In this document: in pieces, positions 34,027-41,807 of the stretch | How positions within the stretch are numbered: position 1 is the first letter of the stretch | How the letters are laid out: the number at the start of each line of letters is the position of its first letter | From: Paraburkholderia sp. UYCP14C | Lineage (GTDB): Bacteria > Pseudomonadota > Gammaproteobacteria > Burkholderiales > Burkholderiaceae | Direction of reading: 5' to 3' | Length of the DNA stretch: 64,000 nt | NCBI RefSeq assembly: GCF_004197395.1 | Contig: NZ_SELS01000004.1 | Coordinates: 1 to 64,000, forward strand | The notes under the pieces: model-generated | Databases searched by the model: none | Told to the model about the DNA's origin: nothing | The model's input: the letters and a program-made list of their open reading frames with translations, nothing else | Position numbers and translations under genes: made by a program

Positions 34027-35109
34027 TTAGCTGTTTTGGGGCTTGGGGGCGGGCAAAGCCTTCAGGAACATCGACGAGATGCGTCGCACGCTGAAACGGT
34101 CGAACACGTCGGCATAGGCATTGCGGCGGATCGACTGGCGCAGTTGCGCATCGGCCAGCATGTCCTCCAGCGCGCGTGCCCAGCTCTCGGCCGTGTTCGA
34201 CGCAATGTAGCCCGTCTCGCGATGCTTCACGTTTTCGCGGTAGGTCGGGCAATCGGAATAGATGCTCGGGATGCCGAGGCTGCCGTAGTCAGCGTATTTG
34301 ATCGGCGACTTGCACGAGTTGAAAAACAGCGTCTCGGGATCCTCTTCGGCGCCGAGCGGCACGATCGCGAACGTGTAGCCTTCGTCGCGAATGGCCTTCT
34401 TGTATTCGAGGTTGCCGCGGCTGCCGCGATGCGTCATGCGCGGAATCGTGTTGAGCTCCGGAAACGGATCGCCCCAGAAGTCGATCGACACGTTTTCGTG
34501 ACGCGTGAGGAAGCTGCGCAAGGTGCCGAAAAACTCCTTGCGAAAGCTCACGAGCTTGATGCCGTCGAGATTGGAGAAGATGATCTTCGGCGGCTGCGCT
34601 TCGGTCCACAGTTCCGGCGACAGGTCGAACGCCTGATCGTCGAAGCCGTTCGGGATGATCAGCACGTCGTCCGAGCGCCGCACCTTGCGCATGCGCTCCT
34701 GCAACAGCTGATTCGACGCCGTGGCCGCGCTCGCTTCGCGAATCATCGCGAGCACGTTGTAGAGCACGTCCTCGTTCATTTCGAGCACGCTCCACGACGG
34801 CAGATCGAGCAGCCAGTCGTCGAGATCGTAAATCGTATGAAGGCCGAGTTCGTTCGCCATCCGCATGATCTTCAGCGACAGGTTCGACACGTGCTTGTTG
34901 AACAGCACGACGTCGAAGCGATGCAGATGGCTGACGCCAACGTCCGCCTCCGAAATCTGCTCCCACTCGATCAGCTGGTGGCGCTGCATGTACGAAAGCA
35001 AAGGCGCAAAGCGCGCGCCGATGGTGCGCGAATTCATTCGCCCATCGGTCATGGAGCGCCGCTGTACGACGAGCAGTCGGGGAATCTTAGTAATTTGTGA
35101 GGCCGGCAT
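34027..35109 (-). CDS. Glycosyltransferase (GT4-like)
   Basis: A 360-residue protein with a GT-B-like layout. VGVSHLHRFDVVLFNKHVS is in the N-terminal half. DLDDWLLDLP near 94–103 resembles the acidic loop found in O-antigen glycosyltransferases. VLIIPNGFDDQAF (about 148–160) is the start of the donor domain, and SPIKYADYGSLGIPSIYSD is the family-4 nucleotide-sugar site in degenerate form. It lacks the clean E-x7-E motif (TLFFNSCKSPIKY in its place). ATG 35109 overlaps the end of the upstream glycosyltransferase by 23 bases, so the genes are coupled. I am confident that it is a glycosyltransferase, not about the sugar. Confidence 0.75.
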   Translation of the reverse strand: MPASQITKIPRLLVVQRRSMTDGRMNSRTIGARFAPLLSYMQRHQLIEWEQISEADVGVSHLHRFDVVLFNKHVSNLSLKIMRMANELGLHTIYDLDDWLLDLPSWSVLEMNEDVLYNVLAMIREASAATASNQLLQERMRKVRRSDDVLIIPNGFDDQAFDLSPELWTEAQPPKIIFSNLDGIKLVSFRKEFFGTLRSFLTRHENVSIDFWGDPFPELNTIPRMTHRGSRGNLEYKKAIRDEGYTFAIVPLGAEEDPETLFFNSCKSPIKYADYGSLGIPSIYSDCPTYRENVKHRETGYIASNTAESWARALEDMLADAQLRQSIRRNAYADVFDRFSVRRISSMFLKALPAPKPQNS

Positions 35110-36076
35110 CGATCAGGGTTCTGATTAGGTCTGCTGCTACCGTGCTCGACGAGTGCCGTGCATAGACGCGTTCGTAGTTGCTTTCAATCTTTTTGTCCCT
35201 GGCCGGGTCGGTCAGGGCTGCCTGAATGGCGGGAACGATGTCCGGCGCGCGGGTAGAAGCCGCGTACCAGACATTGTCGTCGAAGTGCTCGCGCTGCCAA
35301 TCCCCATCAACCATGACGAGCGGCTTCTTCACGAACGCGCCTTCGAGGCACGAGCGCCCGGGCGGGTCGAAGCTCGGCTCCGCCACCACCAGCGCGCTGG
35401 CGAGCGCCGAGCGCAACAGCGCGCTGCACGGCTGGATGAACGGCAGGAAATGGATGCCGCGACGCGCCTCGCGCACGCACTGCCGGTAGTACTCCTCGTC
35501 CCGGAAACCGCCGACCATCAGGCCGTTCATGTCGAGCTGGTTCAGCGCGCGGATCAGTTCGAGCTGATTCTTGATCGGCTCGATCAGGCCGAGGCACAGC
35601 ACGTAGTCCGAGACGTCGCAAACGGTGGGCAGCAAATCCTTGTCGGCGGGCAGCAGAAACCGGTCGGATATGCCGGAGCCCACCACCACGCATTTGCCCG
35701 GATCGACCGTGATGTACGCGTTGAAGTGCGCGAGCTCGGTCGAGGACTTGAAGAGCAGCCGCTCGGCACGCTGCACGAACGCCTCGATGCGGCTGATTTC
35801 CGCCGCGTCGGGCGCGCTCAACCACCAGACGTTCGGCCACAGGAACAGCTTCTTGCCCTGATTCACCGTTTCGCGAACGATCGCTTCGCCGTCCGCATGG
35901 ACGGAGAAGTGCATCACCGCGTCGTAAAAGCGTAGCGGCCGGCTGCGAATGCCGTAAATGTCGGCTTGTACGTCCGAATCGTTGAGAAGTTCGGCGACCT
36001 GCACCAGTTCCGACTCGCCACCACCGCTCGTCATGAACGCGGTACTGTGAGTGGTCAGGAGAATTTTAAAATGCAT
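35087..36076 (-). CDS. GT4-like glycosyltransferase (GGGE type)
   Basis: A 329-residue enzyme, MHFKILLTTHSTAFMTSGGGE at the N terminus (the first 20 residues shown plus one). The GGGE loop, LCLGLIEPIKNQLELIRAL (about 179–197) and VVAEPSFDPPGRSCLEGAFV (about 256–275) parallel the gene at 24920–25891. The catalytic Glu pair is less canonical here. It is the first gene of a minus-strand operon of four genes (36076 to 32526). ATG 36076 is well placed, and the next upstream feature is a 513-base non-coding stretch that must hold the promoter. Its job is likely the first committed glycosylation of that operon's product. Confidence 0.8.
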   Translation of the reverse strand: MHFKILLTTHSTAFMTSGGGESELVQVAELLNDSDVQADIYGIRSRPLRFYDAVMHFSVHADGEAIVRETVNQGKKLFLWPNVWWLSAPDAAEISRIEAFVQRAERLLFKSSTELAHFNAYITVDPGKCVVVGSGISDRFLLPADKDLLPTVCDVSDYVLCLGLIEPIKNQLELIRALNQLDMNGLMVGGFRDEEYYRQCVREARRGIHFLPFIQPCSALLRSALASALVVAEPSFDPPGRSCLEGAFVKKPLVMVDGDWQREHFDDNVWYAASTRAPDIVPAIQAALTDPARDKKIESNYERVYARHSSSTVAADLIRTLIDAGLTNY

Positions 36077-36589
36077 ATTGCGGGCTCCGTCCCGAATCGT
36101 CCCGTATCGTGGGCGCTGCTGCCGTCCGCCGGACGGTGCGGAATTCACGCGTTCGCGCCAGTTGCGAACCTGGCGCGACCGTTATCGGCAGGGGCTTGAT
36201 TTTACGCCAAATCGTAACGCAATCGGCCGTCCCGGCGACGCGGCGAGCACTCTGCGCCAGGCTTTCGAAACTCCTTACGTGGCTTACGGAAACGGCAGCC
36301 GCCCCGCCCTGTGCGCCGCGCAATCGCAACCCGCGCGCCCCATCCGCGGGAAGCGGAGAGCACGCTACCTTCGGGCTCGCGGCCGTGCCGATTGCTCCGA
36401 CGAATAATTTGTAAGTAACGGTAAATGCTCGCTGATGTCGGAACATCAGGAAATATTGGGCGTGCAGAATACTGGCGGTACGATAGACTGGCCAGCCGTG
36501 ACCGCCGGGCCGCCAGCCAGTCCGCATATCGTTACAGGTCCGCGCTTCTGTCATGGCTTTTTGCAAATTCCTTCAAGCGGAGAAACAAG
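36077..36589. other. Divergent promoter region of the two island operons
   Basis: A 513-base gap between divergent operons. The right half includes the promoter and palindrome listed separately. The left half has no visible regulatory motif. No gene is supported: the longest minus-strand frame (36066–36566) overlaps the start of the glycosyltransferase and lacks a signature. Confidence 0.45.
36432..36484 (+). promoter_or_regulatory. Sigma-70-like promoter with adjacent palindrome
   Basis: TTGGGC (36456–36461) and TACGAT (36479–36484) are spaced by 17 bases, a fair sigma-70 match, about 100 bases upstream of the methyltransferase ATG at 36590. Directly upstream, ctgatgt (36432–36438) and acatcag (36443–36449) form a perfect palindrome around a four-base centre. 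Its position just before the –35 suits an activator site or operator. Confidence 0.4.
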
Positions 36590-37546
36590 ATGTCGGCATC
36601 GCCCGAAGTTCTCGATTCACTTGCCGCACAGCATCCCGAGATTGCAGAACTGATCGCTGAACGGGACAAGTATCGCGACGCGCTTCAGGTCAACATTCCG
36701 CACTTTTCGAATCTCGGCGACGTGCCTCCGGGCCACTACTATTCGCCGATCCCGTCGATCGCCGATATCAAGCAAGACGAAGCACGCCTGTTCGGCAACG
36801 TTTCGCGCACGCTGCCCGGCATCGAGTTCAACGAAGAGGCGCAGGTGCGGCTCGTCGGCGAGTTCGCCGACAGGTACTACGGCGAGATGCCGTTCGAGCC
36901 GCACAAGAAAGACGGTTTGCGCTTCTACTTCGAGAACGTGATGTTCTCGTATGGAGACGCGACGTCGCTGTACTGCATGATTCGCCACCTGCGGCCGCGC
37001 CGCATCGTCGAGATCGGCTCGGGCTTCTCATCCGCCGTTTCGCTCGATACCAACGACCTGTTCTTCGACGGCCAGATCCAGTGCACCTTCGTCGAGCCGA
37101 ACAACGAGCGCTTGCTGTCGCTGCTGACGGAGAAGGACAAGGTCACGTCAAAGATCGTCAAATCGCTAGCGCAGGACGTCGACCTGTCGGTATTCTCTGA
37201 GCTCGAAGCAAACGACATCCTGTTCGTCGACTCCTCGCACGTGAGCAAGATCGGCAGCGACGTGAACCGCATCGTGTTCGAGATACTGCCGATCCTCGCG
37301 CCCGGCGTGCACGTGCACTTTCACGACGTGTTCCTGCCGCTCGAATACCCGCCGCAGTGGATCTACGAAGGTCGCGCGTGGAACGAAGCCTATCTGTTGC
37401 GCGCCTTCCTCCAGTACAACAGCGCTTTCGAAGTTGTCCTGATGAATACCTTCATGGGACACTTTCACGCTGATCTGATGAACGCGCGGATGCCGCTCTT
37501 CATGCGCAATCCCGGCGCGAGCTTCTGGATTCGAAAGACACGTTAG
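36590..37546 (+). CDS. Class I SAM-dependent methyltransferase
   Basis: A 318-residue protein with RRIVEIGSGFSSAV near 137–150, the glycine-rich SAM loop, followed by FVEPN (acidic ribose binder), DILFVDSSHVSK (about 208–219) and HVHFHDVFLPLEYP near 241–254. The DSSH and HFHD motifs recall methyltransferases of the macrocin-O/FkbM-like group that act on sugars. It could methylate an O-antigen sugar. ATG 36590 has no ideal Shine–Dalgarno (AAGCGGAG is nine bases away). It is 42 bases upstream of the dehydrogenase gene on the same strand, so they form one unit. Confidence 0.82.
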   Translation: MSASPEVLDSLAAQHPEIAELIAERDKYRDALQVNIPHFSNLGDVPPGHYYSPIPSIADIKQDEARLFGNVSRTLPGIEFNEEAQVRLVGEFADRYYGEMPFEPHKKDGLRFYFENVMFSYGDATSLYCMIRHLRPRRIVEIGSGFSSAVSLDTNDLFFDGQIQCTFVEPNNERLLSLLTEKDKVTSKIVKSLAQDVDLSVFSELEANDILFVDSSHVSKIGSDVNRIVFEILPILAPGVHVHFHDVFLPLEYPPQWIYEGRAWNEAYLLRAFLQYNSAFEVVLMNTFMGHFHADLMNARMPLFMRNPGASFWIRKTR

Positions 37547-37588
37547 GCGCCGCGACGCAAACGTTTCACTTTTTGCGGAGATTCATAG

Positions 37589-38662
37589 ATGACTTCGACG
37601 AACGCGCTCGAGCATCGCGCCGAAGGCGCGTCCATGCGAGCCGGCTTGCAGGACGGCGTGCGCGCAATGAAGGTCGGCCGCATCCCGGTGCCTGAACTGC
37701 TGCCCGGCACCGTCATCGTGAAGGTGGCGAGCGTCGGCATCTGCGGCAGCGATCTGCACGCCTACCGGAACGTCGACGTCCACCAAAGCTTTCCGAACGG
37801 CCACGAACTGAGCGGCACCGTGGTCGAGATCGGCGAAGGCGTGACGAGCGTGCGCGTCGGCCAGCGCGTCACGCTCGACATGGTGATGGGCACCGCATGC
37901 GGCAAATGCGAGTACTGCAAGCTCGGCACGCCGATTCACTGCCGCGCGCGCGAATTTCCGTTCGGCGGCGGCTTTGCCGAATACGTGCGCACCAAGGAAT
38001 CGGGTGTGTTCCCGCTGCCCGATGCCGTCGACGATCAGCTCGGCGCCATCGTCGAGCCGGTGGCGGTCGGCATCCACGGGTGTCGCAAGATGCCGATCGC
38101 GCGCGGCTCGGTCGGCGTCGTGATCGGCGCGGGCACGATCGGCCTCGCGGCACTCGCCGCGGCGCTGGACGCCGGCAGCGATAAAGTCTACGTGGTCGCA
38201 CGACATGCGGCTCAGGCGCGCGCGGCGCTGGCGATCGGCGCCACCGCGATCCTGCCGGCCGATCGCGCCGAAGCGCTCGCCATGGTCGAACAGGCAACCG
38301 GCGGATTGGGTGCGCACTATGCGATCGAAGCCGTAGGCGGCACGGCCGACACGTTCGACTTCGCCTGTCAGTTCGTGCGCCCGCTCGGTCACGTGAGCGT
38401 GCTGGGTGCCTTCGACCACGGCTTCAGGAATATCGAAATCATCAAGCCGCACATCAAGGAACTGACCATTCACCTGCCGAACTGTTACGGCTACATCGAC
38501 GGTCAACACGACTTCGCGCTGGCAATCGAACTGCTGGCGCGCAAGGGCGATACGTTGCGCGCCATGATCACGCACGAGCTGAGCCTCGACGACGTCGACG
38601 AGGCCTTCCGTCTGGCCAGCGACAAAGGCTCAGACTCCATCAAGGTGCAGATGCGGACCTGA
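37589..38662 (+). CDS. Zinc-dependent alcohol/sugar dehydrogenase (MDR family)
   Basis: A 357-residue medium-chain dehydrogenase. The catalytic zinc ligands lie in GICGSDLH (about 50–57), NGHELSG (about 70–76) and the Glu of IVEPVAVG. The structural zinc loop is CGKCEYCKLGTPIHC. VVIGAGTIGLAAL (about 173–185) binds NAD. It resembles the sorbitol/threonine-dehydrogenase branch, so it oxidises a polyol or sugar alcohol, or reduces a keto-sugar. GGAG precedes ATG 37589. ATG 37634 (MRAGLQDGV) is an alternative start. It is between two methyltransferase genes in a short plus-strand unit. Confidence 0.87.
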   Translation: MTSTNALEHRAEGASMRAGLQDGVRAMKVGRIPVPELLPGTVIVKVASVGICGSDLHAYRNVDVHQSFPNGHELSGTVVEIGEGVTSVRVGQRVTLDMVMGTACGKCEYCKLGTPIHCRAREFPFGGGFAEYVRTKESGVFPLPDAVDDQLGAIVEPVAVGIHGCRKMPIARGSVGVVIGAGTIGLAALAAALDAGSDKVYVVARHAAQARAALAIGATAILPADRAEALAMVEQATGGLGAHYAIEAVGGTADTFDFACQFVRPLGHVSVLGAFDHGFRNIEIIKPHIKELTIHLPNCYGYIDGQHDFALAIELLARKGDTLRAMITHELSLDDVDEAFRLASDKGSDSIKVQMRT

Positions 38663-38739
38663 ACGTGTAAGTGATCGCGCGCAATGCGGTGAACATCGGT
38701 CATCACTGAAAGCGGTGCCGGCCAATACGAGGAGGCAAC

Positions 38740-39900
38740 ATGGCGAAGGAAGACAATGCTCCAAGCATCGATGATTTTCGAGATCAGCGGCGTCGCCGTC
38801 TACTCAAGGGACTGAACGTGAAGGATAGCGTCGGCGTGGAAATAGGCCCGCTTTGCTGGCCTCTCGTGCGACGCAGCGACGGCGGTGAGATCGTCTACGT
38901 TGACCATACGGACACGTCCCATCTGCGGCAGAAGTACAAGGACGATCCCAATCTCGACGTCAACGAGATCGTGGATGTCGACGCGGTGTGGGGGCGCAAT
39001 ACGCTGCACGAGGCGATCAATGGCCGCTATGTCGACTACGTGGTGGCCTCTCATGTCATCGAGCATGTGCCCGATCTGGTGACTTGGCTAAGAGAACTGG
39101 CCACGGTCCTCAAGCGAACCGGCGAAGTGCGGCTCGCCGTGCCCGACCGGCGCTTCACCTTCGACTATTTGCGGCGCGAAAGCCGGCTGCCCGAAGTGCT
39201 GGCAAGCTATATCGCGCGTGCCCGGGTACCTCAGTCCTACTCGCTGCTCGATCACTGCCTGTCCGCTGCCGACATCTCGACGCTGGAAGCATGGCAAAAG
39301 CGGATCGACCCGCGTTCGGTCAAGCGGCTCCATTCGTGGCAGGGCGCAATGCATATCGCACGCGACGCGTTCGAAAACGGCACCTATCACGATGTTCACT
39401 GCTGGGTCTTCACGCCGCGCTCGTTTGCAAAACTGATAGCCGACCTATGCAAAATGGATCTGATCGATTTCGCTTGTGAAGATTTCAACGACACGCTGCA
39501 CAACGATATCGAGTTTTCCGTCGTGATGAGACGCTCGCGCGATCGCGAATATGTCGCCGACAGCTGGCGGCGCATGGAACGGGAGGCCAACGACTCGACG
39601 CCCGCCGTGCCATTCTGGCGGACGCACCGCAAACTCGAGGAACTCTGCGCCCAGCAGAACGCCGTCAAGAGCACGCCGCGCGTGAGCGGACAGCCCAGCG
39701 AGCTGGACCCGGACGTGGCGGTCGAATTGCCGCCGAGTTTCAACGAACAGGAATATCTCGCCGTCAATACGGATGTGGCGGCGGCAGGGTTGAATGCGGG
39801 TCAGCATTACCTGCAATATGGGTGGCGGGAAGGCCGGGCATTGCGGCCGGCATCCGAAGCTACTAGGATCCGAACGGCAGCTATGCTTGGCGCCGGCTGA
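38740..39900 (+). CDS. SAM methyltransferase with C-terminal repeat-type module
   Basis: A 386-residue protein. GVEIGPLCWPLVRR (about 32–45) is the SAM-binding motif, IVYVDHTD the acidic loop, and VVASHVIEHVPDLVTWLREL (about 102–121) is the type-11 motif. The last 40 residues contain FNEQEYLAVNTDVAAAG and HYLQYGWREGR. Short modules of the pattern Y-L-x-x-N-x-D-V-x-x-x-G-x-x-x-x-x-H-Y-x-x-x-G-x-x-E-G-R are found at the ends of various surface proteins and glycosyltransferases. AGGAGG precedes ATG 38740, a strong start. It probably methylates a sugar, or the chain end, as WbdD-like enzymes do in ABC-type O-antigen loci, but without a kinase domain. Confidence 0.83.
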   Translation: MAKEDNAPSIDDFRDQRRRRLLKGLNVKDSVGVEIGPLCWPLVRRSDGGEIVYVDHTDTSHLRQKYKDDPNLDVNEIVDVDAVWGRNTLHEAINGRYVDYVVASHVIEHVPDLVTWLRELATVLKRTGEVRLAVPDRRFTFDYLRRESRLPEVLASYIARARVPQSYSLLDHCLSAADISTLEAWQKRIDPRSVKRLHSWQGAMHIARDAFENGTYHDVHCWVFTPRSFAKLIADLCKMDLIDFACEDFNDTLHNDIEFSVVMRRSRDREYVADSWRRMEREANDSTPAVPFWRTHRKLEELCAQQNAVKSTPRVSGQPSELDPDVAVELPPSFNEQEYLAVNTDVAAAGLNAGQHYLQYGWREGRALRPASEATRIRTAAMLGAG

Positions 39901-39963
39901 GTACTTCGGCGCAAGTTCGGCATCGAACGTACGACACCAGCAAGTTCCGCAGAACCGAAGCTG

Positions 39964-40440
39964 CTATTTCTGGTCGCGGGACTTGCCGAATAGCAGCGTG
40001 CGGTAAAGGCCAAAACTCAAAACCGAAGCGAGTGGATTTCCAATCACGTATGCCACCGTATGCGCGACGATCGGCTGGGAAAAGAGCGTGGTAAGCGCCC
40101 GAATTGCGCCGTTCGTCGCGACAACGCAGAAGCCGCCGGCAATGACGGAAACGAAACAGAATTTCGCGAACTTGTCGAAGCGCGCTGCCTCGTTTCCAAA
40201 CGTCACCTTGCGCTAAATCTGATAACTAACGATCGTCCCCGACGCCCAAGCCAAGGCGATGCTGGAGTCAAAAGTGGCCCCACCAGCCGGCAGTATCAAC
40301 TCGATCAATTCGCGAACGTCGCTCGTAAAAACGGCAACACCACCGCCTACGATCGCAAAACGGAAATACTGTGTGATGGGATTGACTTTCCATTCTGCTT
40401 TTTTATCACTGAGCCTTGGAAACGGCTTCCGCCGGCTCAT
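39964..40440 (-). pseudogene. GtrA-family membrane protein broken by an in-frame amber codon
   Basis: Reading leftward from ATG 40440, the frame gives YFRFAIVGGGVAVFTSDV and IALAWASGTIVSYQI, then TAG (40213–40215). It resumes in the same frame as RKVTFGNEAARFDKFAKF and ends at 39964. Joined, the product is a 157-residue GtrA-type protein with four membrane helices. The stop sits exactly in the 'N-R-x-x-T-F' motif of the family. GtrA moves undecaprenyl-linked glucose across the membrane. Its start overlaps the GT2 gene (40406–41623) by 35 bases, as in Gtr pairs. A sequencing error or read-through is possible, but inactivation is the simplest view. Confidence 0.75.
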
Positions 40441-41623
40441 CGAACTTACCGGTAATGTGAAGCATGGAATGCAGAAACGCAGTAAAAATTATCTGCAAGG
40501 CAATGACCATCAAGGTCGCGGCAGGAATCGTCATGCGCAACACTCTCGACGGATCCAGTCCGTGAAAATCACGCGCGCTCCAATATGCTACCGCCCAGAT
40601 CGCGAGAGCGAAGCCTACTAGAAACAGAAGCACACCGAAGATCAGACGTGGTTCGAGATGATGCTGATTTCGAACCGACTTGATACTGGCGAACAAGCTA
40701 TCCGCAATTGCCCGCGCTGTCGAATAGAAAAGCAGCAATTGAACACCAATCACGACCATGCTTGCAGAAAACAGCAGGGAACTAGTGTCTAGCGTAACCG
40801 CGCCGAACTGAATCTGGCCCGTCAATAAAAGCAGAGAACCCAGCAAGCCAAGACCACCAAGCACGCATCCCGGCACGAAAAACAGCTTGTGCGGCGCAAA
40901 CAACAGCAGGAAACGCAGATGTCGCCATCCATCGCGCCATGGACGCAGATGCGGCGGCCGGTTTCTTCCGTCCTTGCTCAGCGTCGTAGGCACTTCCGCA
41001 ATCGACAGGCCTGCAAGCGACGCCTTAACGACCATTTCGCTCGCAAACTCCATACCTTTCGTGGAAAGGCGCAATTCACGGATGGATGCCCGATCAAACC
41101 CGCGCAGGCCACAATGAAAGTCGCCTATATCGGACCTGAAAAATGCGCGCCCGAGGAAAGACAGGACTGGGTTGCCAAGGTAGCGATTCAGGAATGGCAT
41201 CGCCCCGGGCTGGATACCGCCTCGAAAGCGATTCCCCATTACAACTTGGGTGCCGGATCGCAATTTGTCGACAAATGCGTCAAGCGACGAAAAATCATAC
41301 GAATCGTCCGCGTCGCCCATAATCACGTAACGCCCAAGAGCAGCCTCGATACCGCCGATGAGTGCCGCTCCATATCCTCGGTCCTTGATCGCTACGACAC
41401 GCGCGCCCGCGGAGGTCGCGATCTGCTGGGACCCGTCTGTCGAGCCGTTGTCTGCGATGAGTACCTCGCCGCTGATGTTTCGCGAGCGCAAAAAGGAGAT
41501 CGCCTTCGTCACGCAGGTTTCGACAGTCTCGGCCTCATTCAGACACGGCATGAGGATAGTCAGTTCTATTGACGAAATGTCGGTCAAGGTCTTGGGGATA
41601 AACTCGGAAGCGGTTGTACTCAT
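40406..41623 (-). CDS. GT2 polyprenyl-phosphate glycosyltransferase (GtrB/DPM1-like)
   Basis: A 405-residue protein. The GT-A domain has LTILMPCLNEAETVETCV (about 22–39), EVLIADNGSTDGS (about 53–65), MGDADDSYDF (the DxD site) and MEFASEMVVKASLAGL. Three or more C-terminal membrane helices follow. This is the layout of enzymes that move a sugar from a nucleotide donor to undecaprenyl phosphate for side-chain addition. It overlaps the broken gtrA gene, so it should be the GtrB of a Gtr-like set with the membrane protein at 41808. Its codon use is less GC-biased than most neighbours. ATG 41623 has no strong Shine–Dalgarno. Confidence 0.85.
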   Translation of the reverse strand: MSTTASEFIPKTLTDISSIELTILMPCLNEAETVETCVTKAISFLRSRNISGEVLIADNGSTDGSQQIATSAGARVVAIKDRGYGAALIGGIEAALGRYVIMGDADDSYDFSSLDAFVDKLRSGTQVVMGNRFRGGIQPGAMPFLNRYLGNPVLSFLGRAFFRSDIGDFHCGLRGFDRASIRELRLSTKGMEFASEMVVKASLAGLSIAEVPTTLSKDGRNRPPHLRPWRDGWRHLRFLLLFAPHKLFFVPGCVLGGLGLLGSLLLLTGQIQFGAVTLDTSSLLFSASMVVIGVQLLLFYSTARAIADSLFASIKSVRNQHHLEPRLIFGVLLFLVGFALAIWAVAYWSARDFHGLDPSRVLRMTIPAATLMVIALQIIFTAFLHSMLHITGKFDEPAEAVSKAQ

Positions 41624-41807
41624 AGAAGACGGAAATGAGGTCCGGATTTCGCGCTGACGCCAGCGTGGCCGAACGTAAGGAATTGTGCATTATGCCCCAA
41701 GATAGTCACGGCACGAATCCTTTGCACCAAGTGGTACCGCGCAGCGTGATCAAATCTGCAAGATTAATGTAATCGCGAGTGTTCGGCACCTGCTGGGCTG
41801 TCCCGGT

